From positions 1 to 64,000 of the forward strand of contig NZ_JHZA01000023.1 of the NCBI RefSeq assembly GCF_000621165.1: a stretch of 64,000 nt of DNA, read 5' to 3'. Source of the stretch: Enterovibrio calviensis DSM 14347. Its GTDB lineage: Bacteria > Pseudomonadota > Gammaproteobacteria > Enterobacterales > Vibrionaceae. Below are positions 20,968 through 30,337 of this stretch, one piece after another. The notes beneath the pieces were generated by a model that was not told where the DNA came from, ran no database searches, and worked only from the letters and a program-made list of their open reading frames with translations. The position numbers were made by a program, and so were the translations under genes. Every line of letters begins with the position of its first letter. Position 1 is the first letter of the stretch.

Positions 20968-22035
20968 ATGACAGAACTAAAGAATGATCGCTATTTGCGT
21001 GCTCTGTTAAAAGAGCCGGTCGATTACACGCCGGTATGGATGATGCGTCAGGCAGGTCGTTATTTGCCTGAGTATAAGGCGACGCGTGCGGAAGCAGGCG
21101 ACTTTATGTCATTGTGTAAAAATGCGGAACTGGCTTGTGAAGTCACTCTGCAGCCGCTGCGCCGTTATAATTTGGACGCGGCAATTTTGTTCTCTGATAT
21201 TTTGACCATTCCTGATGCGATGGGATTGGGCTTGTACTTTGAAACCGGTGAAGGTCCAAAGTTTGAGCGTCCAATCACCTGTAAAGCCGACGTAGAAAAA
21301 ATCGGTCTTCCGGATCCGGAAGGTGAACTGCAGTACGTAATGAACGCCGTTCGCACCATTCGTAAAGGTCTTGAAGGCCAAGTGCCATTGATTGGTTTCT
21401 CTGGAAGCCCTTGGACACTGGCGACTTACATGGTCGAAGGTGGCAGCTCGAAAGCCTTCACTAAGATCAAAAAAATGATGTACGCCGATCCTCAAACGCT
21501 ACACCTGCTTTTGGATAAGCTGGCAGATAGCGTGATTGAGTACCTTAACGCACAGATCAAAGCCGGTGCACAATCAGTGATGGTGTTTGATACGTGGGGT
21601 GGTGTGCTGACACCGCGTGACTACAACGACTTCTCTTTGCAATACATGCACAAGATCGTTGATGGCTTGATCCGTGAAAATGACGGTCGCCGTGTGCCTG
21701 TTACCCTGTTCACCAAAAACGGTGGCATGTGGCTAGAGAAAATTGCAGCGACTGGCTGTGATGGCGTCGGTCTGGATTGGACCATTGATATTGGTGAAGC
21801 CAAGCGCCGTATCGGTGACAAAGTGGCGCTTCAAGGCAACATGGATCCTTCCATGCTGTATGCATCACCTGAGCGTATTCGCCAAGAAGTTGGAACCATT
21901 CTTGAAGGGTTTGGTAACAGCAATACCGGCCACGTGTTCAACTTGGGCCATGGTATTCACTTGGACGTGCCACCTGAAAATGCAGGTGTGTTCGTTGAAG
22001 CGGTGCATGAGCTTTCTAAGCCTTACCACAAGTAA
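20968..22035 (+). CDS. hemE: Uroporphyrinogen decarboxylase
   Basis: 355 residues, the standard length. It decarboxylates uroporphyrinogen III to coproporphyrinogen III in heme synthesis, in the cytosol. The substrate-binding signature [15 protein letters not shown] is near residue 22, with further conserved [27 protein letters not shown] and [15 protein letters not shown]. The SD is CAGGAAG eight bases before ATG. A TACAAT -10-like element lies about 33 bases upstream. In relatives hemE follows nudC; here the aco module separates them. Confidence 0.98.
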   Translation: MTELKNDRYLRALLKEPVDYTPVWMMRQAGRYLPEYKATRAEAGDFMSLCKNAELACEVTLQPLRRYNLDAAILFSDILTIPDAMGLGLYFETGEGPKFERPITCKADVEKIGLPDPEGELQYVMNAVRTIRKGLEGQVPLIGFSGSPWTLATYMVEGGSSKAFTKIKKMMYADPQTLHLLLDKLADSVIEYLNAQIKAGAQSVMVFDTWGGVLTPRDYNDFSLQYMHKIVDGLIRENDGRRVPVTLFTKNGGMWLEKIAATGCDGVGLDWTIDIGEAKRRIGDKVALQGNMDPSMLYASPERIRQEVGTILEGFGNSNTGHVFNLGHGIHLDVPPENAGVFVEAVHELSKPYHK

Positions 22036-22055
22036 GCCGCACCCTATTTAATTTG

Positions 22056-22085
22056 AAAATGGTCAGCGTTTGCTGGCCATTTTTG
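22056..22085 (+). terminator. Terminator after hemE
   Basis: AAAATGGTCAGC (22056-22067), loop GTTT, then GCTGGCCATTTT with one G-U pair and further T. Confidence 0.9.
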
Positions 22086-22118
22086 TTTTTGGGCTTTCAC
22101 ACTGATGTACCACGTGAA

Positions 22119-22152
22119 GGTTCACTCGGGAAATTCCTCGAAAAGCTGTACG
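22119..22152. repeat. Diverged direct repeat, copy 1
   Basis: Begins GGTTCACT and ends AAAGCTGTACG. It matches copy 2 at 29 of 34 positions without gaps, 185 bases away. Confidence 0.75.
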
Positions 22153-22303
22153 TGATATTTAATTCAATATTATCAATGGATTAGGGTTTCGATATGTTAT
22201 GCCGTTATTCTTGTGATCCAAAAGGCTGATAATTGGGAAAAAAGCTGATCATGTAAGGGATATCTGTCTTGGCGGCTGTATTGAATAGGATTTTGCTGTG
22301 CAG

Positions 22304-22337
22304 GGTTCACTGGGGAAATTGCTAAGAAAGCTGTACG
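22304..22337. repeat. Diverged direct repeat, copy 2
   Basis: Begins GGTTCACT and ends AAAGCTGTACG, as in copy 1 (22119-22152). Flanking bases of the two copies show only weak similarity (GATAT and TATGTTAT words). Confidence 0.75.
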
Positions 22338-22419
22338 CATCGAATGTGGCTTTAGATATCAATAGCTTATGTTATTGCTGAGGCGATGATTGAATTTGTG
22401 TGCAGCGAAAAGCAGAACG

Positions 22420-23001
22420 TTATCGTAAAAGCTGATCAACTCTCTCTCGTAAATTAGGAAGAACCTCTTCCTCAAACCACGGATTCTTTCTTAACCAAAT
22501 GTTGTTACGCGGCGATGGGTGAGGCAGTGCAATAAAATCAGGCGCCCAGCGCGCATTGTTTTTGACTGTCTCTGTCAGTGTGCGCGGTTTATTGGGTAGA
22601 TAGTAACGCTGCGCGTAATCACCAATCAGTATGGTTAATTCGACATTTTGAAGGTGCTGCTTAATGGAGGCATGCCATGTTGGCGCGCACTCAGGCCGTG
22701 GTGGCAAATCGCCAGAGTTTCCTTTACCGGGATAACAAAACCCCATCGGCATAATGGCAATAGCATTGGGATCGTAGAAGCGTGCTTTATCCATTTGCAG
22801 CCATTCCCTCAGGCGATCGCCGCTCGGGTCATTCCAAGGGATACCGGTTTCATGAACGCGTGTCCCTGGTGCTTGGCCAATAATCAGTAATCGAGCTGAA
22901 GACGCCGCTTGCACCACGGGGCGAGGGCCCAATGGCAAATGCTTGGTACACACTTGGCATTTTGTTATCTCTTCAAGGAGCGTCGGCAGCGTTTTAGACA
23001 C
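22420..23001 (-). CDS. Uracil-DNA glycosylase family protein
   Basis: 193 residues of the UDG superfamily, the small group containing an N-terminal Cys pair. Motif 1 reads GQAPGTRVHETGIPWNDPSG and the C-terminal motif HPSPRNN carries the conserved His. C15 and C18 (CQVC) may help hold a metal or Fe-S centre, but two further cysteines in the usual positions are not evident. Activity on uracil has not been shown for this subgroup, so the exact substrate is open. GTG start, two bases after the stop of the upstream dehydrogenase, suggests coupled translation. Confidence 0.8.
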   Translation of the reverse strand: MSKTLPTLLEEITKCQVCTKHLPLGPRPVVQAASSARLLIIGQAPGTRVHETGIPWNDPSGDRLREWLQMDKARFYDPNAIAIMPMGFCYPGKGNSGDLPPRPECAPTWHASIKQHLQNVELTILIGDYAQRYYLPNKPRTLTETVKNNARWAPDFIALPHPSPRNNIWLRKNPWFEEEVLPNLRERVDQLLR

Positions 23002-23003
23002 GA

Positions 23004-23927
23004 TTAATAGCCTGATTCAAAATCGACAATGTGCTGTAACGGCTGTCCTTCTCGCCATCGCAGATAGTTTTCCTTAAATATAGTGACAACTTGCTCGGGA
23101 AAACTGATAGCTGAAATATGCGGTGTGACCGAAATGGCGGGATGGGCCCAAAATGGATGCTCGCTTCCAAGCGGTTCGGTGGCAAACACATCGAGAAAGG
23201 CATGCTTGATGTGTTGATTTTCAATGGCGGTTAACAGGCCTTGCTCTTCTAACACTGGGCCTCGCCCTACATTAAACAGTAATGCTTGATGGCAGTGAGA
23301 CAGTGACTCAGCATTTAACAGGTGTTTGGTTTGCGGCGTCGAAGGCAATGTCGACACAATCACGTCCGCGGATGCCAGCGCGTGGCGTAAGTCAGCGTTG
23401 GATACCACATCGTCAAACGGCTCCGTTGGTGCGCCTCGGCGGCTGACACCTGTCACCTTCATACCAAAGTGCTTGGCGGTGGTTGCCACGTGTGCGCCTA
23501 TTGACCCCGTTCCGAGGATCACCATCTGCTTGCCTTGAAGACTGCCGTAAGGGATGGGCGACCAATGGTGTTCAGTTTGTTGTGTGTGATACTCACGTAA
23601 ATGACGGGTAACAGAAAGCAGTTGTCCAAAGACATATTCTGACATGAGCGGGCCAAATACACCGCGCACGTTAGTCAGTTGGTAATCTCGCTTGGGATTG
23701 GCGAGCAAGGCATCACAACCCGCAAATGTGGATTGTAGCCAAATCAGCTTTTGGGCTTGCTCAATGTGCGGTGCAATGCGCGGTGGGTCAGCAAGCACCA
23801 CATTGGCGTCTTCGATATTTGTCGTGAGCGTGATATCGGGCAGACAGGCTTTCTCGAGCAAATCAACGTATTGCTCATGGTTCTCAGAACAAAGATACAG
23901 TCGGTTCAATATCACTTCCTTTTCCAT
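23004..23927 (-). CDS. D-isomer 2-hydroxyacid dehydrogenase
   Basis: 307 residues of the NAD(P)-dependent D-2-hydroxyacid dehydrogenase family, closest by eye to the glyoxylate/hydroxypyruvate reductase A-type group. The Rossmann motif GTGSIG is at 139-144. The catalytic triad is R222 (NVGRGPV), E251 (ATEPLG) and H270 (TPHIS). The substrate cannot be told from sequence. ATG 23927 has AGGAT upstream. It is the first gene of a two-gene unit with the UDG-family gene. Confidence 0.88.
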   Translation of the reverse strand: MEKEVILNRLYLCSENHEQYVDLLEKACLPDITLTTNIEDANVVLADPPRIAPHIEQAQKLIWLQSTFAGCDALLANPKRDYQLTNVRGVFGPLMSEYVFGQLLSVTRHLREYHTQQTEHHWSPIPYGSLQGKQMVILGTGSIGAHVATTAKHFGMKVTGVSRRGAPTEPFDDVVSNADLRHALASADVIVSTLPSTPQTKHLLNAESLSHCHQALLFNVGRGPVLEEQGLLTAIENQHIKHAFLDVFATEPLGSEHPFWAHPAISVTPHISAISFPEQVVTIFKENYLRWREGQPLQHIVDFESGY

Positions 23928-24050
23928 TTTGAATCATCCTTGAAACGCCTATGAAGCATGTTTCTTGAGGTCTTTCGTGGTTATCAAGTAAACTTGCCCC
24001 ACATTCCTTTCTGGCCAGCACTTGCTGTGTCATAAGATAGACGGCAGACC

Positions 24051-24638
24051 ATGTTACAAAATCCGATCCAGCTGCGACTCGAAAAACTTGAACCTTGGCA
24101 GCATATCACTTTTATGACGGCGCTGGTGGAGCGCATGTATCCCAATTACGCACTGTTCTGTCAGCAAACAAATTTTGCTGAACCACAGGCTTTTCGTAAC
24201 CTGCTGGATGCAGTATGGGAAATCCTGACCGTAAAAACGGCCAAGATAAACTTCGAAAACCAGCTTGAGAAGCTGGAAGAGTTGATCCCAACCAACGAAG
24301 AGTTCGACATGTATCTGACCTATCCTGCGGTGGATGCGTGTGTATCAATGTCGACGCTGCTTCATACTCTGCTTGATCGCGATCTGATGATGGAATCTGT
24401 GCTGAAAATCAGCCAGCAGTCAGTGGCAAGCGTTGCCCAGTTAGAAGAAGCACAAACTGGGATAGAAGTGACTAACGAGAATCAAAAGGAAATTGAATCA
24501 GTTTGCGCTGAGTGGGATGTGCAGTGGGAAATCTTCCGCGTACTGAAAGATGCTGAGTCGCGCGACGTTGAAATGATCCGCGGAATTCGTGCTGAGCTTC
24601 GCGAAGACGGTGTCAGCAATCTTGGTTTGTCGTTGTAA
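24051..24638 (+). CDS. yjaG: YjaG family protein (DUF416)
   Basis: 195 residues, the usual length of about 196. It begins MLQNPIQLRLEKLEPWQHITF, typical of DUF416. It is mostly helical, soluble and without a known catalytic motif; its function is unknown. In E. coli yjaG also lies between hemE and hupA, so its place is conserved, although a CNNM gene has entered on its right here. A bidirectional terminator follows. Confidence 0.9.
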   Translation: MLQNPIQLRLEKLEPWQHITFMTALVERMYPNYALFCQQTNFAEPQAFRNLLDAVWEILTVKTAKINFENQLEKLEELIPTNEEFDMYLTYPAVDACVSMSTLLHTLLDRDLMMESVLKISQQSVASVAQLEEAQTGIEVTNENQKEIESVCAEWDVQWEIFRVLKDAESRDVEMIRGIRAELREDGVSNLGLSL

Positions 24639-24659
24639 TAAACAGCAAACATCGAGATG

Positions 24660-24687
24660 AAAAAAACGGGCTTTCGCCCGTTTTTTT
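24660..24687. terminator. Bidirectional terminator between yjaG and the CNNM gene
   Basis: Seven A, CGGGC, loop TTTC, GCCCG, seven T. The TAA stop of the minus-strand CNNM gene lies within its T run (24686-24688). Confidence 0.93.
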
Positions 24688-25882
24688 ATTTTGAAGATTT
24701 TGTGTTTTCTTCGCTGCTAGATGCACCGACTTTTTCTTTTGCATCTTCTGCTGGTGTATTTTCGGTTTCAGTGACGTTTTCAGCAGAGGCCGCTTCTGCT
24801 TTCATCGCTTCTAGCTTTGCCTCTTCTTCGTCATCATCTTTGCTTTCAATCACACCGTGGGTTTCTTTCCAATCTGCCCAGCGCTCATGTGCGAGCTCTT
24901 GCATACTGGTGGTGGTGTCAGCTTCATCGACAATGTCTTTGCCAACCAAATGTTCGAAAATGTCTTCTAAGGTGATGATGCCTTGTACATCACCGTATTC
25001 GTCCACAATCAATGCCAACTGCGAACGTTGCGCCATGAGACGATCAAACGCTTTAGGAACATGGGTTGAATCGTGCAATACAGGGATTGAGCGCATCATG
25101 GTGCCAAGCTTGTCTGCGCCGCGACCGTGTTGGCGAGCGTAGAACAATTCTAAGCGGTGAACAAAGCCCATGATGTTATCGCGCTGTTCGGTATAAATCA
25201 GAGGACGAGAGAACGGCGTGTCGTGGTGCTGGTCAAGAAACGCTTCAATCGTCATGTCTGCATCAACGCGGAAAAGCACTGGGCGTGGCGTCATCAGTTT
25301 AGTCACAGACACATCACGCAGGCTCAGCAAGTTGGTTAGCATGGTGGATTCATCATCTGCCAATTCGCCGCTCTCTTTGGCTAGCAATGCCATGGCTGAG
25401 ATTTCGTCACGCAGTTTAGGTTGCTCTTTACCGCGAGATAGGCGGCGGGTCAGTTGCTCAGACGCCCAAACAATCGGGGTAAGTGCCCATACCATCCAAC
25501 GTAGTGTTGAAGCTGCGCTTGGTGCCATTTGGCGCCAGTACGTTGCCCCAATGGTTTTCGGTACAATTTCTGACAGCAACAAAATAGCCAATGTGAGGAA
25601 CGCGGAGAACGCGCCTAACCATGCATCGCCAAATACCTTGGTCGCTTGTGCGCCGGATGCAGCTGCACCTACGGTGTGGGCAATGGTATTGAGCGTTAGG
25701 ATAGAAGCCAGTGGACGATCAATGTCATCTTTGAGTTCTTGCAGGCGTGCTGCTGCAGGGTGACCTTGTTGTCGCATTTGGGCCAAATAACTGGGCGTGA
25801 TACTCAAAAGCACCGCTTCGAGTACAGAACAAATAAATGAGACACCAATAGATAGCGTCACAAACATGATAAGCAGGATCAT
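24686..25882 (-). CDS. CNNM (DUF21) membrane protein with CBS pair
   Basis: 398 residues. An N-terminal DUF21/CNNM domain with four hydrophobic segments (about 1-25, 55-75, 85-108, 120-145) includes the family motif SEIVPKTIGATYW. A CBS pair follows at about 195-325 (MTPRPVLFRVD; LALIVDEYGDVQGIITLEDI). The C-terminal transporter-associated domain of CorC/HlyC relatives is absent and is replaced by a 50-residue acidic, Glu/Ala-rich tail. The family is linked to Mg2+ or Co2+ efflux; the ion here is unknown. ATG with TGGAAAACG upstream. Confidence 0.88.
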   Translation of the reverse strand: MILLIMFVTLSIGVSFICSVLEAVLLSITPSYLAQMRQQGHPAAARLQELKDDIDRPLASILTLNTIAHTVGAAASGAQATKVFGDAWLGAFSAFLTLAILLLSEIVPKTIGATYWRQMAPSAASTLRWMVWALTPIVWASEQLTRRLSRGKEQPKLRDEISAMALLAKESGELADDESTMLTNLLSLRDVSVTKLMTPRPVLFRVDADMTIEAFLDQHHDTPFSRPLIYTEQRDNIMGFVHRLELFYARQHGRGADKLGTMMRSIPVLHDSTHVPKAFDRLMAQRSQLALIVDEYGDVQGIITLEDIFEHLVGKDIVDEADTTTSMQELAHERWADWKETHGVIESKDDDEEEAKLEAMKAEAASAENVTETENTPAEDAKEKVGASSSEENTKSSK

Positions 25883-26119
25883 CGTTTTCCAGCGTAATAG
25901 TAATAAAACAGGAATAAAGTAAGCGGCAAAGATCGGGTCTTAGCGCAGCAAATACAAGTGTTGATAGGGGAATATACCCAATATTTTGTGAGGATGCGCT
26001 CAGTTTATGGTTAAAGACTCTGCAGACAGTCACTTGTAGCGCCACAAACCTTTGCCAGTCGGGCTTCTTTTGAATTAGAGTTGCCTTGTCTCAAGAAAAC
26101 CTAAAGAAGGGAAGACCTA

Positions 26120-26392
26120 ATGAACAAGACCAACTTGATCGACCTGATTGCTGAGAAAGCAGACCTGTCTAAAGCACAAGCAAAAGCAGCACTTGAAGCA
26201 ACGCTAGCAGGCATCGAAGGTGCACTGAAAGACGGTGACCAGGTTCAACTGATCGGTTTCGGTACGTTTAAAGTTAACCACCGTGCTGCGCGCACTGGCC
26301 GTAACCCACAAACTGGTCAGGAAATTCAAATTGCTGCAGCAAACGTTCCTGCGTTTGTAGCGGGCAAAGCGCTTAAAGACGCAGTGAAGTAA
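26120..26392 (+). CDS. hupA: DNA-binding protein HU-alpha
   Basis: 90 residues, exact family length. HU bends and compacts DNA as a dimer. It begins [20 protein letters not shown] and has the family signature [20 protein letters not shown] over the DNA-binding arm. The SD is AAGGGAAG upstream of ATG. A 13-bp hairpin starts right after the stop and extends over the SD of the DUF1481 gene. In E. coli hupA is also followed by a DUF1481 gene. Confidence 0.97.
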   Translation: MNKTNLIDLIAEKADLSKAQAKAALEATLAGIEGALKDGDQVQLIGFGTFKVNHRAARTGRNPQTGQEIQIAAANVPAFVAGKALKDAVK

Positions 26393-26399
26393 GTTATAC

Positions 26400-26430
26400 T
26401 CCGCCAAAGCATGTCTTATGTTTTGGCGGA
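26400..26430 (+). promoter_or_regulatory. Hairpin after hupA whose 3' arm holds the next gene's SD
   Basis: TCCGCCAAA (26400-26408) pairs perfectly with TTTGGCGGA (26422-26430); GCAT/ATGT extends it to about 13 bp with loop GTCTT. The SD-like GGCGGA of the DUF1481 lipoprotein gene (ATG 26436) lies in the 3' arm, so folding should reduce its translation. There is no proper T tract, only TATTT. Confidence 0.65.
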
Positions 26431-26435
26431 TATTT

Positions 26436-27116
26436 ATGCGTTTAGCGCTAACACCTCTCGCAACACTTCTTATTTTGTCTTTGGCGGGCTGTGGCTCGAC
26501 AGAGAGCATCAAGCCTCCTACACAAACCCAAACGGCTATCGTCCAAGGTGATGCAACCACCATTTTTTGGTTGGATGAACGTCAGGGATTTCCAGAAATT
26601 TTGTCAGAACGCGTGTTGATGGGTGATTACGGCCAATACAGCACCGAGTATCGTTGGCGAAAAGGCATTGTCCGCGAAATTCACCGTGACGGTGAAGTGA
26701 TGATGGACGGCAAATTAACGCACCAATCGTTTGTGATTCGTTATGACTCCGAAGGTCAGGCTGTTTATCAGCAAAACCGCCTAGATGGCGATATGCGCCC
26801 TTTACGCAATACAGACCTTGCTCGCTATTATCAGCAAGCAGAACAAGCTCTGATTCAAGCGAGAGAGCTTAAAAAGAACGGTCAGCTGTTCTTTCAAGGT
26901 TACTGGAGTGAAGGTATCTTGGATGAGTGCGATACGGGACGAGAGAAAAAGCTGTCATTTGAGGTCGCTTTACCGAATTTCATCGTGCAGCGCCTGAACC
27001 AAGAAGACAATTTTATTGCGGCTGTCGGAAACGTAGGTCGAAAAACTAATACCGTTGACGCCATCATTGCATTGAATAACGACAGCGAAGATTGCTTCGA
27101 GCGGCCAACGTTTTAA
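26436..27116 (+). CDS. yjaH: DUF1481 lipoprotein (YjaH-like)
   Basis: 226 residues. The N-terminus MRLALTPLATLLILSLAGCG has a lipoprotein signal with lipobox LAGC and lipidation at C19, so it should be anchored in the cell envelope. The rest matches the DUF1481 family found after hupA in enterics and vibrios; its function is unknown. An in-frame ATG at 26418 would add six residues, but ATG 26436 gives a proper signal peptide and follows GGCGGA at good spacing. That SD sits in the post-hupA hairpin. Confidence 0.85.
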   Translation: MRLALTPLATLLILSLAGCGSTESIKPPTQTQTAIVQGDATTIFWLDERQGFPEILSERVLMGDYGQYSTEYRWRKGIVREIHRDGEVMMDGKLTHQSFVIRYDSEGQAVYQQNRLDGDMRPLRNTDLARYYQQAEQALIQARELKKNGQLFFQGYWSEGILDECDTGREKKLSFEVALPNFIVQRLNQEDNFIAAVGNVGRKTNTVDAIIALNNDSEDCFERPTF

Positions 27117-27136
27117 GCGAAGAAAAAATACGAATT

Positions 27137-27164
27137 AAAAAACGCGCCTCATGGGCGCGTTTTT
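27137..27164. terminator. Bidirectional terminator between DUF1481 gene and purD
   Basis: Six A, CGCGCC (27143-27148), loop TCATG, GGCGCG, then five T. It serves the + gene and the purHD operon on the minus strand. Confidence 0.92.
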
Positions 27165-27193
27165 GCGTTTGGCGCTAAGACAGGTGATAGGGG

Positions 27194-28492
27194 TTAGTTA
27201 GACGATGCGTCTTTCTCACGCGCTATCGCGCGATAGCCGATGTCATCTCTGTGGAACATCCCATCCCAGCTAATTTGCGATGCAAGCGCATAAGCGCGTT
27301 GCTGAGCGTCTAAAACGCTATCGCCCATGGCAGTGGCACACAATACGCGACCGCCTGCTGTTACGACGTTACCGTCTTTCTCAGCCGTACCTGCGTGGAA
27401 CACTTTCGCACTGTCTGATGATTCAGCAGACAAACCAGAAATCACGTCGCCTTTGTTGTAAGACGCAGGGTATCCACCTGCTGCTAGGACAACACCGATC
27501 GAAGCGCGTGGATCCCACTTCGATTCAACCGTATCAAGCTGGCCAGCAATGGCAGCTTGGCAAAGCTCAACCAAGTCAGATTGAAGACGCAACATGATTG
27601 GCTGTGTTTCTGGGTCACCAAAGCGGCAGTTGTACTCAATCACTTTTGGCGTACCGTCAGCCATGATCATCAAACCCGCGTAAAGGAAGCCCGTGTAAGG
27701 GTTGCCTTCAGCAGCCATACCGCGAACGGTCGGGAAGATCACTTCGTTCATCACGCGTTCGTGAATGTCAGCCGTCACAACCGGTGCTGGACTATACGCG
27801 CCCATGCCGCCAGTGTTGGGGCCAGTGTCGCCATTGCCCACACGTTTGTGGTCTTGGCTGGTGGCCATTGGCAAGACGTTCTCACCATCAACCATCACGA
27901 TGAAGCTGGCTTCTTCGCCATCAAGGAATTCTTCAACCACCACACGGTGACCGGCTTCACCAAAGGCGTTACCTGCCAGCATGTCGCGAATTGCGTCTTC
28001 TGCTTCTTCCAAGGTCATGGCAACGATAACGCCTTTACCTGCTGCCAAGCCGTCAGCTTTTACGACGATAGGTGCACCTTTTTCACGAACATAAGCCAAT
28101 GCTGGCTCTATTTCAGTGAAGTTTTGGTAGTCAGCAGAAGGAATCGCGTGACGCGCTAAGAAATCTTTGGTGAAGGCTTTTGAACCTTCAAGTTGTGCTG
28201 CGGCTTGTGTTGGGCCAAAAATAGCGAGGCTTTCAGCACGAAAGGCATCAACCACACCCAGCACCAAAGGCACTTCAGGGCCAACGATAGTCAAATCCAC
28301 GTTTTTTGATTTAGCAAAATCAACAAGACCTGCAATGTCTTCAACGTCGACAGCGACATTTTCTAGTTTTGGTTCAAGCGCAGTGCCCGCGTTTCCTGGT
28401 GCAACAAAAACCGTTTCAACATTTGCAGATTGAGCGGCTTTCCATGCAAGTGCATGCTCACGACCACCGCCACCAATAACAAGGATGTTCAT
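27194..28492 (-). CDS. purD: Phosphoribosylamine-glycine ligase
   Basis: 432 residues. It joins glycine to phosphoribosylamine to give GAR, step 2 of purine synthesis. It begins MNILVIGGGGREHALAWK, the typical N-terminal glycine-rich loop, with PSADYQNFTE and VVKADGLAAGKGVIVA of the ATP-grasp domain, and CRFGDPETQP near the metal site. It is downstream of purH in one operon, with a 124-base gap holding a CTTTTAAG...CTTAAAAG inverted repeat at about 28511-28536. Confidence 0.97.
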   Translation of the reverse strand: MNILVIGGGGREHALAWKAAQSANVETVFVAPGNAGTALEPKLENVAVDVEDIAGLVDFAKSKNVDLTIVGPEVPLVLGVVDAFRAESLAIFGPTQAAAQLEGSKAFTKDFLARHAIPSADYQNFTEIEPALAYVREKGAPIVVKADGLAAGKGVIVAMTLEEAEDAIRDMLAGNAFGEAGHRVVVEEFLDGEEASFIVMVDGENVLPMATSQDHKRVGNGDTGPNTGGMGAYSPAPVVTADIHERVMNEVIFPTVRGMAAEGNPYTGFLYAGLMIMADGTPKVIEYNCRFGDPETQPIMLRLQSDLVELCQAAIAGQLDTVESKWDPRASIGVVLAAGGYPASYNKGDVISGLSAESSDSAKVFHAGTAEKDGNVVTAGGRVLCATAMGDSVLDAQQRAYALASQISWDGMFHRDDIGYRAIAREKDASSN

Positions 28493-28616
28493 ATTTTTGC
28501 GTTCCCTCTTTCTTTTAAGGCGTAGCGCGCTTAAAAGGGCAAAAACGTAAGTGTGGATAGATGTGCAGTCTCTTCATGACACTGCACATCATGTGCTATT
28601 TGTTTGCGACTGTCTC

Positions 28617-30209
28617 TTAGTGACGGAAGTGGCGCATACCAGTGAAGACCATTGCCATGCCGTGCTCGTCAGCGGCGGCAACCACTTCGTCATCACGCAT
28701 AGAGCCACCTGGTTGAATCACACAGGTAATTCCTGCTTCAGCGGCGGCATCAATGCCATCGCGGAATGGGAAGAAGGCATCAGATGCCATCACGCTACCT
28801 GCGACTTCCAAATTCTCATCAGCCGCTTTAATGCCCGCAATTTTCGCTGAGTAGACACGGCTCATTTGGCCTGCGCCTACACCGATTGTCATGTTGCCTT
28901 TCGCGTAGACGATGGCGTTTGATTTTACGTACTTCGCTACCTTCCAGCAGAACAGCGCGTCGCGAAGTTCTTCTTCGGTAGGTTGGCGCTTAGTGACTAC
29001 TTTCAAATCGCCCAATGACACCATGCCTTGGTCGCGGTCTTGCACCAACAAACCACCGTTAACGCGTTTCACGTCGAAGCCAGTGGTTTGCGTGCTCCAT
29101 TGACCACATACCAACAGGCGAACGTTTTTCTTCGCGCTGACGACTTCAGAAGCGGCTGCTGAAACAGAGGGAGCAATGATGACTTCTACGAACTGGCGGT
29201 CAACAATCGCTTGTGCAGTTTCCGCATCCAGTTCACGGTTAAAGGCGATGATGCCGCCAAATGCCGAGGTAGGGTCGGTTTTGTAAGCGCGATCGTATGC
29301 TTCAAGCAGGTTGTCGCCGAGTGCAACGCCACATGGGTTGGCGTGCTTAACGATAACGCACGCAGGCTCAACGAATTCTTTCACACACTCAAGTGCGGCG
29401 TCGGTGTCTGCGATGTTGTTGTAAGACAGTGCTTTACCTTGAAGCTGAGTCGCCGTTGAAACTGACGCTTCTTCTGGGTTGGCTTCTGTGTAGAACGCCG
29501 CCGCTTGGTGGCTGTTCTCGCCATAGCGCATGTCTTGTTTCTTGATGAACTGTTGGTTGAAGGTGCGTGGGAATGCGGATGCTTCGTCACCTTCTTTGTT
29601 ATCGCCATACGATGGCACCATGGTACCGAAGTAGTTCGCGATCATGCCATCATAGGCTGCTGTGTGTTCAAACGCAGCAATGGCTAAATCAAAACGTGTT
29701 TTCAGAGTCAGAGAGCCGTTGTTAGCATCTAGCTCAGACAGCACGCGGCCATAATCAGATGCATTAACCACGATGGTGACATCTTTGTGGTTCTTGGCAG
29801 CAGAGCGCACCATGGTTGGGCCACCGATATCGATGTTCTCAACTGCATCTTCCAGCGCACAGCCTTCTTTTGCGACGGTTTCTGCAAATGGGTAAAGGTT
29901 GACAACCACCATGTCGATCGGTGCGATACCGTGCTCGTTCATGATGTTGTCATCGGTGTTACGACGGCCCAAAATACCACCGTGAACTTTCGGATGCAGG
30001 GTCTTAACGCGTCCGTCCATCATCTCTGGAAAACCGGTATAGTCTGAGACTTCAGTGACCGCGAGACCTTGTTCTGCCAGTAGGCGAGCAGTACCGCCAG
30101 TGGAGAGGATATCTACACCTTTTTCCGCGAGGGCCTTGGCAAATTCAACAATGCCGGTTTTGTCAGATACGCTAATCAATGCGCGACGAATAGGACGAGC
30201 GTTTTCCAT
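28617..30209 (-). CDS. purH: Bifunctional AICAR transformylase / IMP cyclohydrolase
   Basis: 530 residues. It carries out the last two steps of IMP synthesis. The N-terminal IMP cyclohydrolase domain (1-200) begins [20 protein letters not shown] and contains the SGGTAR-type loop ([11 protein letters not shown]). The C-terminal transformylase domain has [13 protein letters not shown] and ends GMRHFRH. The open frame extends 37 codons upstream, but that part covers the leader hairpin; ATG 30209 matches the family and has AAAGAG as SD. purD follows in the same operon. A PurR-like box lies about 130 bases upstream. Confidence 0.97.
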   Translation of the reverse strand: MENARPIRRALISVSDKTGIVEFAKALAEKGVDILSTGGTARLLAEQGLAVTEVSDYTGFPEMMDGRVKTLHPKVHGGILGRRNTDDNIMNEHGIAPIDMVVVNLYPFAETVAKEGCALEDAVENIDIGGPTMVRSAAKNHKDVTIVVNASDYGRVLSELDANNGSLTLKTRFDLAIAAFEHTAAYDGMIANYFGTMVPSYGDNKEGDEASAFPRTFNQQFIKKQDMRYGENSHQAAAFYTEANPEEASVSTATQLQGKALSYNNIADTDAALECVKEFVEPACVIVKHANPCGVALGDNLLEAYDRAYKTDPTSAFGGIIAFNRELDAETAQAIVDRQFVEVIIAPSVSAAASEVVSAKKNVRLLVCGQWSTQTTGFDVKRVNGGLLVQDRDQGMVSLGDLKVVTKRQPTEEELRDALFCWKVAKYVKSNAIVYAKGNMTIGVGAGQMSRVYSAKIAGIKAADENLEVAGSVMASDAFFPFRDGIDAAAEAGITCVIQPGGSMRDDEVVAAADEHGMAMVFTGMRHFRH

Positions 30210-30242
30210 TGCTACCATCTCTTTAACTGTGGGGATAGGATA

Positions 30243-30279
30243 TTTGGCAAAAGGGTCAGCGAGCGACCATTTTGCCAAA
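30243..30279 (-). promoter_or_regulatory. Large hairpin in the purH leader
   Basis: Fifteen-base arms (30243-30257 and 30265-30279) pair with a single mismatch around a 7-base loop; the outer ten pairs, TTTGGCAAAA with TTTTGCCAAA, are perfect. It lies 34 bases upstream of the purH start inside the presumed mRNA leader. No T run follows on the minus strand (TATCC), so it is not a simple terminator. Confidence 0.6.
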
Positions 30280-30337
30280 GACCCAGACACTGTGGTGTCT
30301 CTTGCTGGAATGGCGCACATTCTAACCTAATTTAATG

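Larger units (their letters stand above)
22086..22419. other. Long non-coding gap downstream of hemE
   Basis: About 330 bases with no convincing ORF, A+T-rich in parts. It holds the diverged 34-base direct repeat listed separately (22119-22152 and 22304-22337) and several AAAAGCTGAT-like words. No terminator or promoter stands out apart from the hemE terminator at its left edge. Confidence 0.6.

Noticed and set aside
27557-28159. Long plus-strand ORF opposite purD
   Set aside because: Antisense shadow of purD with low-complexity His/Thr/Val-rich product.
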